In this document: positions 42,934-50,713 of the stretch, piece after piece | How the letters are laid out: the number at the start of each line of letters is the position of its first letter | How positions within the stretch are numbered: position 1 is the first letter of the stretch | Assembly (NCBI RefSeq): GCF_900182935.1 | Contig: NZ_FXUE01000002.1 | Span: 558,001-622,000, forward strand | Reading direction: 5' to 3' | Length of the DNA stretch: 64,000 nt | Origin: Fibrobacter sp. UWB10 | GTDB lineage: Bacteria; Fibrobacterota; Fibrobacteria; Fibrobacterales; Fibrobacteraceae | Notes under the pieces: model-generated | The model's database searches: none | What the model was told of the DNA's origin: nothing | Seen by the model: the letters and a program-made list of their open reading frames with translations, nothing else | Made by a program: the position numbers and the translations under genes

Positions 42934-43398
42934 ATGGTGAACGAAATCAAGAATTCCCTCAATGGTAGTGGCCTCAAGGTGGCAATCGCCGTTGCCCGCT
43001 TTAACGAGGTCGTGACCGACAAGCTCCTGGAAGGGGCTGTGCGTCAGCTTGAACTGCTCGGTGTAGCAGACAAGGACATCACGGTTGTGCATGTGCCGGG
43101 CGCATTCGAACTACCGGGCGTGTGCCGTCGCCTCGCTGACAGCGGCAAGTACAGTGCCGTGATGGCGCTGGGTGCTGTGATTCGCGGCGAAACCAGCCAC
43201 TACGACGTGGTGGTGAACGCTTCTACCGGTGGCATTGCAAACATCGCTGCCGAAGGTAAGCTCCCCGTGATTCTTGGAATCCTCACCACTGATACCGTGG
43301 ACCAGGCTATGAACCGTGCAGGCCTTAAGGCCGGCAACCTCGGCTCTAGCTGGGCATCTACCGCCGTTGAAATGGCAAACCTTTACAAGACCATCTAA
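42934..43398 (+). CDS. ribH: 6,7-dimethyl-8-ribityllumazine synthase
   Basis: 154 aa, usual length. VAIAVARFNEVVTDKLLEGA (about 16-35), VPGAFELPG (about 52-60) and GAVIRGETSHYDVV with the catalytic His-containing segment are all present. It condenses the two rib precursors. Immediately follows ribBA. Confidence 0.96.
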   Translation: MVNEIKNSLNGSGLKVAIAVARFNEVVTDKLLEGAVRQLELLGVADKDITVVHVPGAFELPGVCRRLADSGKYSAVMALGAVIRGETSHYDVVVNASTGGIANIAAEGKLPVILGILTTDTVDQAMNRAGLKAGNLGSSWASTAVEMANLYKTI

Positions 43399-43415
43399 TT
43401 ACTAGCGACTCGATT

Positions 43416-43850
43416 ATGAAAGTAAGTTACAGACCCGCCCGTGTTTTTGCCATGCAGCTGTTGTATGCCATGGAAATTACGGGCCAGACCGCAGGGGAGG
43501 CTCTTCCGGGAGTGCTCGAATCCCAGCCCCTTCACGCTGAACAGAAAAAGTATGGAATGAAGTTGGTGGACCTGGTGCAGGCCCATCGCGAAGAACTCGA
43601 CGAAAACATCAAGGCCGCGGCCGCTCACTGGGAACTGGACCGCATGGCAAGCCTTGACCGCATTGTGCTCCGCATTGCGATGGTCGAACTTTCTTACATT
43701 CCCGAAATCCCCATGAAGGTCGCCATTACCGAAGCGGTGCAGATTGCCGCCAAGTACAGCACCGACAATTCGGATTCTTTCGTGAACGGCCTTTTGACTG
43801 GCTTTATGCGTAACCGTGGCATGGTTGTCACCGAACCTAAGGAAAAGTAA
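43416..43850 (+). CDS. nusB: Transcription antitermination protein NusB
   Basis: 144 aa, usual length. RPARVFAMQLLYAMEITGQ at the start and the C-terminal PEIPMKVAITEAVQIAAKYSTDNSDSFVNGLL are the NusB signature. It binds boxA RNA with NusE for rRNA antitermination. The ribH-nusB pairing is common across bacteria. Confidence 0.95.
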   Translation: MKVSYRPARVFAMQLLYAMEITGQTAGEALPGVLESQPLHAEQKKYGMKLVDLVQAHREELDENIKAAAAHWELDRMASLDRIVLRIAMVELSYIPEIPMKVAITEAVQIAAKYSTDNSDSFVNGLLTGFMRNRGMVVTEPKEK

Positions 43851-43851
43851 A

Positions 43852-46800
43852 ATGCTCAAGGAAAAATGGATGAAACATATCTTCGCAGGCATTGCGGCAT
43901 TAGTGGCACTGGTTGTGTATGTGCTGACAATGGCTCCTACGGTAAGCTTCTGGGATTGCGGCGAATTTGTCGCTTGCGCCAATACCTTGGGTATTCCGCA
44001 TCCTCCTGGAACGCCGTTCTTCGTGTTCCTTGCACGTGCTGTTATTGTGCTGCTCCCGTTCGTGGGCGAAATCGCAAAGCGCGTGAACTACATCTCGGTG
44101 GTGAGCTCTGCCGCAACCGTGTATGTGACGGCTCTGTTTGCCTGGGAACTCTTGGCAACCGTGCTCAAGACTGACGCTCTCGCTGAAAAGATTACCGGTA
44201 AGGTTCGTACGGCCGTGCTTGGCTCTGCTGCTCTCGTGGCTGGTTTCCTCCTGACCTTCTCGGACACCTTCTGGTTCAACGCTGTCGAAGCCGAAGTTTA
44301 CGGCATCGCCATGCTGATCTTGATGCTTGTGTCTTACCTGGGTCTCGTTTGGTACAACAAGCGTAACGAAGACTACAGTGACCGCATTCTGATTTTCATT
44401 TGCTACATCGCCTTCCTTGGCGTGGGCGCTCACCTTTACACCATGCTTACGGTTCCTGCCGTGTTTGCTCTTTTGCTCGTGGCCGAACCCAAGAAGATTG
44501 TGGAACGCATTCCTATCTGGATTACGGGTACGCTCCTTTGCTCCGTGATTTACATGGTGTCTGCCTTTATCGAAATTTCGTTCCTTTGCTTGATTGCTCT
44601 TTCGATTCTCTGCCTTGCTAAGCCGTTCAAGAGCAAGGGTGTGCAGCGCAGCATGCGCCTGTCTTTGGCTTTTGCCTTCTTTGCCCTGATTGGTTACAGC
44701 ACGCACCTCTACATTCCGATTCGTTCGGAACTGAACCCGATTATCGACGAAAACGACCCCGAAATCAACATCCGCGACGAACAAGGTAACCTGCAACTCG
44801 GCAACCTGTTCAAGGATGAAAACTGGGTCGCCTTCAACAACTTCATTGAACGTAAGCAGTACGGCTCTGAAAGCATGATCAGCCGTGCCTTCTACCGTCG
44901 TTCTCGCCTTAGCCACCAGTTCCTTTCGTTCCCGCACATGGGTTACGGTGGATACCAGATGGCTCAGTACTTGCCGTACAAGGTGGGTGACGTGAACTAC
45001 GCTAACGGTGTTTACACCTTCGATGCTGGCGATAACCAGCCGGTGGAACGTTTTGGCATCAAGTTCCCGACGCAGATGAGCTTCATGGGCGATGCAACGC
45101 TCCCGCAGTTCATGATGTTCTTGCTCTTTAACGGCCTGTTGGTAATGGTTTGCGTGTTCGTTTGGAAGCGCAACCGCAACATGGGCGTGTTCGTTTCTGT
45201 GCTTTATGCTCTCTGCTCGCTTGGCCTGTTGTTCTACATCAACTTCGCCGACGGCACCCGCATGGAACAGCGCGATCGCGATTACTGGGTGTCTGTCATG
45301 AGTCGTAATGTTCAGGACCTGAACACTCGTGGTATGGGTATTTCCGCTTTGCCGGACCCGAACGAACTCATCGACATGCGTCAGAATATCGAGCATACCA
45401 AGATTCGTATGGAAATGCTCAAGGCTCGCGGTGCAAACGAAACCCGCCTTGCTGAACTCCAGCGCGAACTCGATGGCTATACCAATTCTGCAATTTGGCA
45501 GAACTGGCAGAAGATTGAAAACGGCTTTGCCCAGGTGGGTAGCCGCGCTCCGTTCCCCGATGCTGTGCACCTGGAAGTGCGCGAACGTGATTACTTCTAC
45601 ACGCCCGCCTTCATTTTCATGAGCCTGATTTATGGTATCGGTGCCGGAATCCTGGTGTTCTTGGTGGCAACGTCTAGCTTTGCTGCCTTTGCAAACCCGG
45701 TGGCTGCAGCCTTGGTTGCTGTGTCCTTCTTGGTACCTTGCATTTCGAACTACAAGGAACATGACCGTTCTGGCCTTTGGGTTCCTTGGGATTACGCATT
45801 CAACCTGTTGAACAGTTGCCGCCCGAACGCGATTCTCTTTACGAACGGTGACAACGATACCTTCCCGCTGTGGTTTGCTCAGGAAGTCGCTGGCGTGCGT
45901 AAGGACGTTCGCGTGGTGAACCTCTCGCTCGGTAATACCGACTGGTATATCAAGCAGATGCTCGACAACGAACCGATTCTCAAACTCAGCTACGACAAGG
46001 CCGCTATCGACCGCGACATGGTGCTCGACAATAGCTCTGCTTCTAACCCGAACCATCAGGTTTCTACTTGGGTCAAGAACGCTCAGCGCTTGATGCCGCA
46101 GCTCAAGAACCGTATTGACGCTATGGAAGGCCAGCAGCTTTCTGCCGCCGATTCTGCAAAGCTCATGCAGTTCAAGGTTCACTACCAGGTGTGGGATGCC
46201 TTTACCGAATGGGCTGCCCGTACTCGTAGCGGCATGATGCTCACGCAGCACAAGCTTGTGATTGACCTTGCTCTCCAGAACATGGATAAGCCGATTGAAA
46301 TTTCGACGACGGTCGGTACGTCTAACTTCATGGGTCTTGAAAAGTACATGGTGCAAGAAGGCATGGTCTACAACTTCGTGAAGGGTGATTTGACCCCGAA
46401 GCGCAATTCCTTCGATTCCAAGTTCACCGCCAACTTGATTGATTCTGTATTCAAGTTCCGTGGCCTCGGCGATGGTACCGCTTACATTAACGAAGAAACG
46501 TCTCGCTTGCTTTCGGGCTATGTTTCCTTGTACTTGCAGATTTCTTTTGATGCTCGCGACAAGATTTCGACGCTCCGCAACACGCATCCGTTCACGGCCG
46601 AAAAGAAGGCCCAGGTGGATAGCCTCGCTGCAGCAGCAGGCAAGTATCTTGAAATGGGCATGAAGCAGTTCCCCTCGGAATGGCGTAACTACTGGGCTGC
46701 CGCATTCGTTTACGAAGCCGCTGGTCAGAAGGCTAAGGCTCAGGAAGTCCTGAACCGCGGTCTCGAAAATGTTCCGGCATTCGAAGAAGGTGGCCGTGCA

Positions 46801-46944
46801 CGCTTGCTCATGAGCGGTCGCCAGATTGAACAGATGTCCGACGAACCGCTGAAGGTCGAAGCTCCGGTGGAACCCGCTCCGGAGTCGGACTCCGCTAAAA
46901 AGGATTCATCAAAGGAACCTGCAGTAGTTGCCGCGGCAAACTAA
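43852..46944 (+). CDS. DUF2723 membrane protein, protein O-mannosyltransferase-like (GT-C)
   Basis: 1030 aa from the ATG at 43852, one base after the nusB stop; a longer start inside nusB is rejected. The first 45 residues carry the DUF2723 hallmark VSFWDCGEFVACANTLGIPHPPGTP, with the catalytic-type Asp in a luminal loop, then about ten membrane helices, two soluble insertions and a C-terminal soluble domain (about 880-1030) with TPR-like helices. This GT-C fold family resembles eukaryotic and bacterial protein O-mannosyltransferases. It is followed by two polyprenyl-phosphate-mannose-synthase-like genes that could make its donor. Confidence 0.85.
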   Translation: MLKEKWMKHIFAGIAALVALVVYVLTMAPTVSFWDCGEFVACANTLGIPHPPGTPFFVFLARAVIVLLPFVGEIAKRVNYISVVSSAATVYVTALFAWELLATVLKTDALAEKITGKVRTAVLGSAALVAGFLLTFSDTFWFNAVEAEVYGIAMLILMLVSYLGLVWYNKRNEDYSDRILIFICYIAFLGVGAHLYTMLTVPAVFALLLVAEPKKIVERIPIWITGTLLCSVIYMVSAFIEISFLCLIALSILCLAKPFKSKGVQRSMRLSLAFAFFALIGYSTHLYIPIRSELNPIIDENDPEINIRDEQGNLQLGNLFKDENWVAFNNFIERKQYGSESMISRAFYRRSRLSHQFLSFPHMGYGGYQMAQYLPYKVGDVNYANGVYTFDAGDNQPVERFGIKFPTQMSFMGDATLPQFMMFLLFNGLLVMVCVFVWKRNRNMGVFVSVLYALCSLGLLFYINFADGTRMEQRDRDYWVSVMSRNVQDLNTRGMGISALPDPNELIDMRQNIEHTKIRMEMLKARGANETRLAELQRELDGYTNSAIWQNWQKIENGFAQVGSRAPFPDAVHLEVRERDYFYTPAFIFMSLIYGIGAGILVFLVATSSFAAFANPVAAALVAVSFLVPCISNYKEHDRSGLWVPWDYAFNLLNSCRPNAILFTNGDNDTFPLWFAQEVAGVRKDVRVVNLSLGNTDWYIKQMLDNEPILKLSYDKAAIDRDMVLDNSSASNPNHQVSTWVKNAQRLMPQLKNRIDAMEGQQLSAADSAKLMQFKVHYQVWDAFTEWAARTRSGMMLTQHKLVIDLALQNMDKPIEISTTVGTSNFMGLEKYMVQEGMVYNFVKGDLTPKRNSFDSKFTANLIDSVFKFRGLGDGTAYINEETSRLLSGYVSLYLQISFDARDKISTLRNTHPFTAEKKAQVDSLAAAAGKYLEMGMKQFPSEWRNYWAAAFVYEAAGQKAKAQEVLNRGLENVPAFEEGGRARLLMSGRQIEQMSDEPLKVEAPVEPAPESDSAKKDSSKEPAVVAAAN

Positions 46945-46975
46945 TTGCGCTTAGTGTATTGGTAAGAGGCTTTTC

Positions 46976-47911
46976 ATGGATTTGAGTCTTGTCATTCCCG
47001 TTAAAGAAGAAAGCGAAAACCTTCCGGAACTTTTCAAGGAAATCGTTGCCGCTATCGAGCCTACGGGATTCTCGTTCGAAGTCATTATTATTGATGACGG
47101 TAGTCGCGACAACACTTGGGATGTAATCGAAAACTTGTCCAAGGAATACGACTTTGTTCGTGCTTTCCGCTTTCAGTTTAACTGCGGTAAGGCTGCTGGA
47201 CTTGCTTTCGGTTTTTCTAAGGCGCGAGGCCGCTACGTTGCTACTTTGGATGGCGACTTGCAAGACGATCCGCTTGAAATCCCGAAGATGATCAAGATTC
47301 TCGAAGACGGATACGACCTGGTTTCGGGCTGGAAAATCCGCCGCCTCGATCCTTGGCACAAGACTTGGCCCTCTAAGCTTTTCAACTTGACGGTCTCGAT
47401 TGTGTGCGGTCAGCGTTTGCACGACTTTAACTGCGGTATCAAGGCTTACCGCAGTTCCGTGGTTCGCTTTATTCACCTGTACGGCGACTACCACCGCTTT
47501 ATTCCGGTGATGGCCAAGTGGCAGGGTTTCCGCATTACCGAAATGCCGGTGGCTCACCGCGCCCGCATTCATGGTGTTTCTAAATACGGCGTGTCGCGCC
47601 TGGTGTCTGGGTTCCTGGATTTGGTATCCCTGATGTTCATGCGCAGCTTTGCCTCTAAGCCGCTTCATTTCTTTGGCTTGCTTGGCCTGATTTTTATGCT
47701 GTTCGGTTTTGGTATTTCGGGCTATTTTGGTTACGAATGGTTCCAGACGGGCGCTCTCCATGTGCGTCCGCTCCTTTTGGCAGGCGGATTCTCGCTGGTG
47801 ATGGGCGTGCAGTTCATTTCTCTTGGCCTTTTGGGCGAAATGATGAACGGTAGCAAAAAACAGAGCTATCCTGTGGCCGAATCGATTCGTGAAATTGTAG
47901 ATTTGAGTTAG
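46976..47911 (+). CDS. Polyprenyl-phosphate glycosyltransferase with membrane tail (GtrB/ArnC type)
   Basis: 311 aa. GT2 domain with SLVIPVKEESENLPEL, IIIDDGSRDNTW (about 38-49) and LDGDLQDDP (about 92-100), then two C-terminal membrane helices (about 230-285). This layout matches GtrB/ArnC/DPM enzymes that load a sugar onto undecaprenyl or dolichyl phosphate. Expected to supply the lipid-linked sugar used by the DUF2723 protein just upstream. Confidence 0.85.
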   Translation: MDLSLVIPVKEESENLPELFKEIVAAIEPTGFSFEVIIIDDGSRDNTWDVIENLSKEYDFVRAFRFQFNCGKAAGLAFGFSKARGRYVATLDGDLQDDPLEIPKMIKILEDGYDLVSGWKIRRLDPWHKTWPSKLFNLTVSIVCGQRLHDFNCGIKAYRSSVVRFIHLYGDYHRFIPVMAKWQGFRITEMPVAHRARIHGVSKYGVSRLVSGFLDLVSLMFMRSFASKPLHFFGLLGLIFMLFGFGISGYFGYEWFQTGALHVRPLLLAGGFSLVMGVQFISLGLLGEMMNGSKKQSYPVAESIREIVDLS

Positions 47912-47925
47912 GAGAAAGTTGGTTT

Positions 47926-48639
47926 ATGGCGTACCCTAAAAGTCTTGTAATTGTTCCGACCTATAATGAGAAAGAAAACATCATGCTCATTATGTCGGCT
48001 ATTTTGGAACAGAACGAATGCATCGAAATCTTGGTGGTCGACGATGGCAGTCCCGATGGTACGGGCGACATGGTCGAAGAAGAAACCAAGAAGAATCCGC
48101 GCGTTCACTTGATTCGCCGTAAGGGCAAGATGGGCCTTGGCTCCGCTTACGTGACGGGCTTTAAGTGGGCTCTTGAACGCGACTACGAACGCGTCTTTGA
48201 AATGGATGCTGACTTTAGCCATGCTCCGACCGACTTGAACCGTTTTTTGGAAACCGCTGAAGATGCCGACCTTGTGCTCGGTAGCCGCTACCAGAATCAC
48301 CGCATTAGCGTGGTGAACTGGGATTTGCGTCGTTTGATTCTCAGCTACGGTGCAAACGTTTACACCCGCATTGTGACGGGGCTTCCGATTAGCGATGCCA
48401 CGGGTGGCTTCAAGTGCTTCCGTCGCGAAGCTTTGCAGGCTTTGAACCTCGACAAAATGAAGAGCGACGGCTATTGCTTCCAGATTGAAACCACCTTCAA
48501 GATTTGGAAGAAGGGACTTCGCGTCAAGGAAATTCCTATCATCTTTACGGACCGTACCCGCGGTACTTCCAAGATGAGCGGCGGCATTATATCTGAGGCG
48601 TTCTTCCTTGTTTTGAAACTCCGCTTGGGTCTCGCATAA
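47926..48639 (+). CDS. Polyprenol monophosphomannose synthase-like GT2
   Basis: 237 aa without membrane helices. The dolichyl-phosphate mannose synthase pattern is clear: SLVIVPTYNEKENI, LVVDDGSPDGTGDM (about 36-49), MDADFSHAP (about 91-99), GSRY and the C-terminal GTSKMSGGI. It should make mannosyl-1-phosphoryl-polyprenol from GDP-mannose. Next to a GtrB-like gene and the DUF2723 protein, it forms a likely protein-mannosylation cluster. Confidence 0.88.
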   Translation: MAYPKSLVIVPTYNEKENIMLIMSAILEQNECIEILVVDDGSPDGTGDMVEEETKKNPRVHLIRRKGKMGLGSAYVTGFKWALERDYERVFEMDADFSHAPTDLNRFLETAEDADLVLGSRYQNHRISVVNWDLRRLILSYGANVYTRIVTGLPISDATGGFKCFRREALQALNLDKMKSDGYCFQIETTFKIWKKGLRVKEIPIIFTDRTRGTSKMSGGIISEAFFLVLKLRLGLA

Positions 48640-48684
48640 CTCCGAAAAATTCTAAGTTCTGCCAACTGCCTACTAAGTTCTAAT

Positions 48685-50376
48685 ATGTATTCTTGCTCTA
48701 TCATTATCATCGCTTACAATTCCTGTGACTTTATCCCGGCTTGCTTAAAGTCCGTTCGCGATGCGTGCGAGGGCATTGATTCTCAGATTATCGTGTTGGA
48801 CAACGGTTCTAGCGAACCGATTCTGCCTGAAATCAAGGCGTTTTTCCCCGAAGTCCTTTGGATTGATTCCAAGGAAAATCTGGGTTTCGGTAAGGGGTGC
48901 AACCTCGCCGAAAAGCAGGCGACCAAGCCTTATTTGTTCTTTATCAACCCGGACACGGTGGTTTCGCGTGATTCGTTTACCAAGGTGCTCGATTTCATGG
49001 AAGAACATCCGGAATCGGGTACGGTGGGGTGCCGCATTCTGAACGAAGATGGCTCTATTCAGTGGGCTTGCCGCCGTTCGTTCCCGACTCCGATTTCTGC
49101 AATTTCAAAGACAATCGGTCTTTCTTCGCTGTTCCCGAAGAGTAAGCTGTTGGCTTCTTACAACATGACTTATGCCGACCCCGATGAAATGATCGAAGTG
49201 GATGCCATCAGTGGATCTTTCTTCTGCATTCGTCGCGATGTCTATGAACATTTGAACGGCTTTGACGAAGATTTCTTTATGTACGGCGAAGACCTTGACT
49301 TGTGCTTTAGGGCTAAGGTTGCTGGCTATAAGAACTATTACACGCCTTCGACGAACATTCTGCATTTTAAGGGCCAGAGTTGCCGTACGCGCCGCTGGGG
49401 CTCGTACTTGGACTTCTATAAGGCCATGCTTATCTTTGTGAAAAAGCACCGTGACCTTTACTTTGTCCCGAACTTCCTGGTGTCTTTCGGTATTCTGTTT
49501 GCTGCCTTTGTGGGCATGTTCTCGCGCTTGATTCCGAAGTTCTGGAAGATGTTCCTGGACTTGGGCGCAATTGCTCTTTGGGCAGTTGCGTTCCTGGGTA
49601 GCGGAATTACGGTGGACCGCCCCTGTGCCGATAGAGTGGGCGAGGCTGCCTCGAATTGCATTAATTATACAGTTGTTGTAAAACATTCTGTTTTGGATTT
49701 TTCTCAGTTTGAAGACTGGTGGCTTGTAGGGCTCGTCGTTATCGTGAACATGGTGTTCCTTGTGTTCCGCGGGGAATATACGGTTTCGAGCCTTAAGGGC
49801 GACCGGTTCTTGCGTTACTTGATTCCTTTGAATGTGCTTGCCGTGGGCGGTTATTTGGCTTTCCGCTATTTCTCCCAGACTCCCATTGTCTTCGACGAGA
49901 TGAGTTTCTTGCCTTACGCTCCGAAATGGATTGCCATTGTGGCATGCTCCAGTTTGGCAATTCCTTTTGCGCTCCTTATCTGGAGACGCTTCGCATTTTG
50001 GATAAACTATTTCTACCGCATTTTTGCCAAGAAACGCCATCGTTCCATTTTGCTCGGCGGTTCCGAAGATTCCCTGCAATCTTGGTTTGACCGCTACAAT
50101 GTGATTCCGGGTATCGAAATTCTTGGTTGCGTGAGCACGGATCCGGCTAAGGTATCCGACGAAAACCGCCAGCACCTGCTTGGAAACCTTTCTTCGATGG
50201 AATCGATTTGCAACCGCACCGGTTGTCGCGAACTTTTGGTGGTTTCCAACCTGTCGGGTTACCGCGAACCATTCGACATAAATTGGCTCGATAGTCTCGG
50301 TTTAAAGGTGTTTTTGCTCATCGGAAACACAAAAATGGGCGATTTTGCCCTCGTAAACCTGAAATATCTGCATTAA
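48685..50376 (+). CDS. Rhamnosyltransferase-like GT2 fused to membrane and CoA_binding_3-like domains
   Basis: 563 aa. Residues 1-250 form a WbbL-type GT2 domain with LDNGS (about 38-42), NPDT (about 92-95) and GEDLDLCFRAK (about 192-202). It is followed by several membrane helices (about 265-435) and a C-terminal Rossmann-like part (about 450-563) with ILLGGSEDSLQSW and a VIPGIEILGCVST stretch. This second half resembles the N-terminal half of polyprenyl glycosylphosphotransferases (membrane bundle plus CoA_binding_3), but the transferase domain itself is missing. The combination is unusual; function beyond glycosyl transfer is unknown. Confidence 0.75.
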   Translation: MYSCSIIIIAYNSCDFIPACLKSVRDACEGIDSQIIVLDNGSSEPILPEIKAFFPEVLWIDSKENLGFGKGCNLAEKQATKPYLFFINPDTVVSRDSFTKVLDFMEEHPESGTVGCRILNEDGSIQWACRRSFPTPISAISKTIGLSSLFPKSKLLASYNMTYADPDEMIEVDAISGSFFCIRRDVYEHLNGFDEDFFMYGEDLDLCFRAKVAGYKNYYTPSTNILHFKGQSCRTRRWGSYLDFYKAMLIFVKKHRDLYFVPNFLVSFGILFAAFVGMFSRLIPKFWKMFLDLGAIALWAVAFLGSGITVDRPCADRVGEAASNCINYTVVVKHSVLDFSQFEDWWLVGLVVIVNMVFLVFRGEYTVSSLKGDRFLRYLIPLNVLAVGGYLAFRYFSQTPIVFDEMSFLPYAPKWIAIVACSSLAIPFALLIWRRFAFWINYFYRIFAKKRHRSILLGGSEDSLQSWFDRYNVIPGIEILGCVSTDPAKVSDENRQHLLGNLSSMESICNRTGCRELLVVSNLSGYREPFDINWLDSLGLKVFLLIGNTKMGDFALVNLKYLH

Positions 50377-50458
50377 AACATAAAAATCCTACATTTTCTT
50401 TACACGTTGCACAAAAATGAGTTATTTTTTTGTGTAAGTATTTGATTATTAAGGTTTT

Positions 50459-50704
50459 ATGTTCGATACGAATCTTTTAAATATTCTTTGTTGCCCCGAA
50501 ACTAGGGGTAAGCTGAAATTGGCGTCTGACGAATGCTTGGCCGCCTTAAATCAATCTATTTCCGCCGGTACGCTCAAGAACGTTGCCGGAGAAAAGGTGA
50601 CGGAACCTTTGACCGAGGCTCTTGCTACCGAAGACAATTCCAGGGTGTATCCGGTTCGCGAAGGAATTCCGGTTCTTTTGGCGGACGAAGCAATTTTGCT
50701 CTAA
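50459..50704 (+). CDS. Trm112-like (UPF0434) small protein
   Basis: 81 aa. Begins FDTNLLNILCCPETRGKL and ends VYPVREGIPVLLADEAILL, the Trm112/UPF0434 framework; a central insertion (about 25-60) makes it longer than most. In other organisms these bind and activate methyltransferases. A separate leader precedes it, and it directly precedes the acidic protein gene. Confidence 0.78.
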   Translation: MFDTNLLNILCCPETRGKLKLASDECLAALNQSISAGTLKNVAGEKVTEPLTEALATEDNSRVYPVREGIPVLLADEAILL

Positions 50705-50713
50705 GAGGTGTTT

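Noticed and set aside
48640-48684. Direct repeat CTAAGTTCT in the gap before the GT2 fusion gene
   Set aside because: Only two 9-base copies in low-complexity text; no pairing or promoter element recognised.
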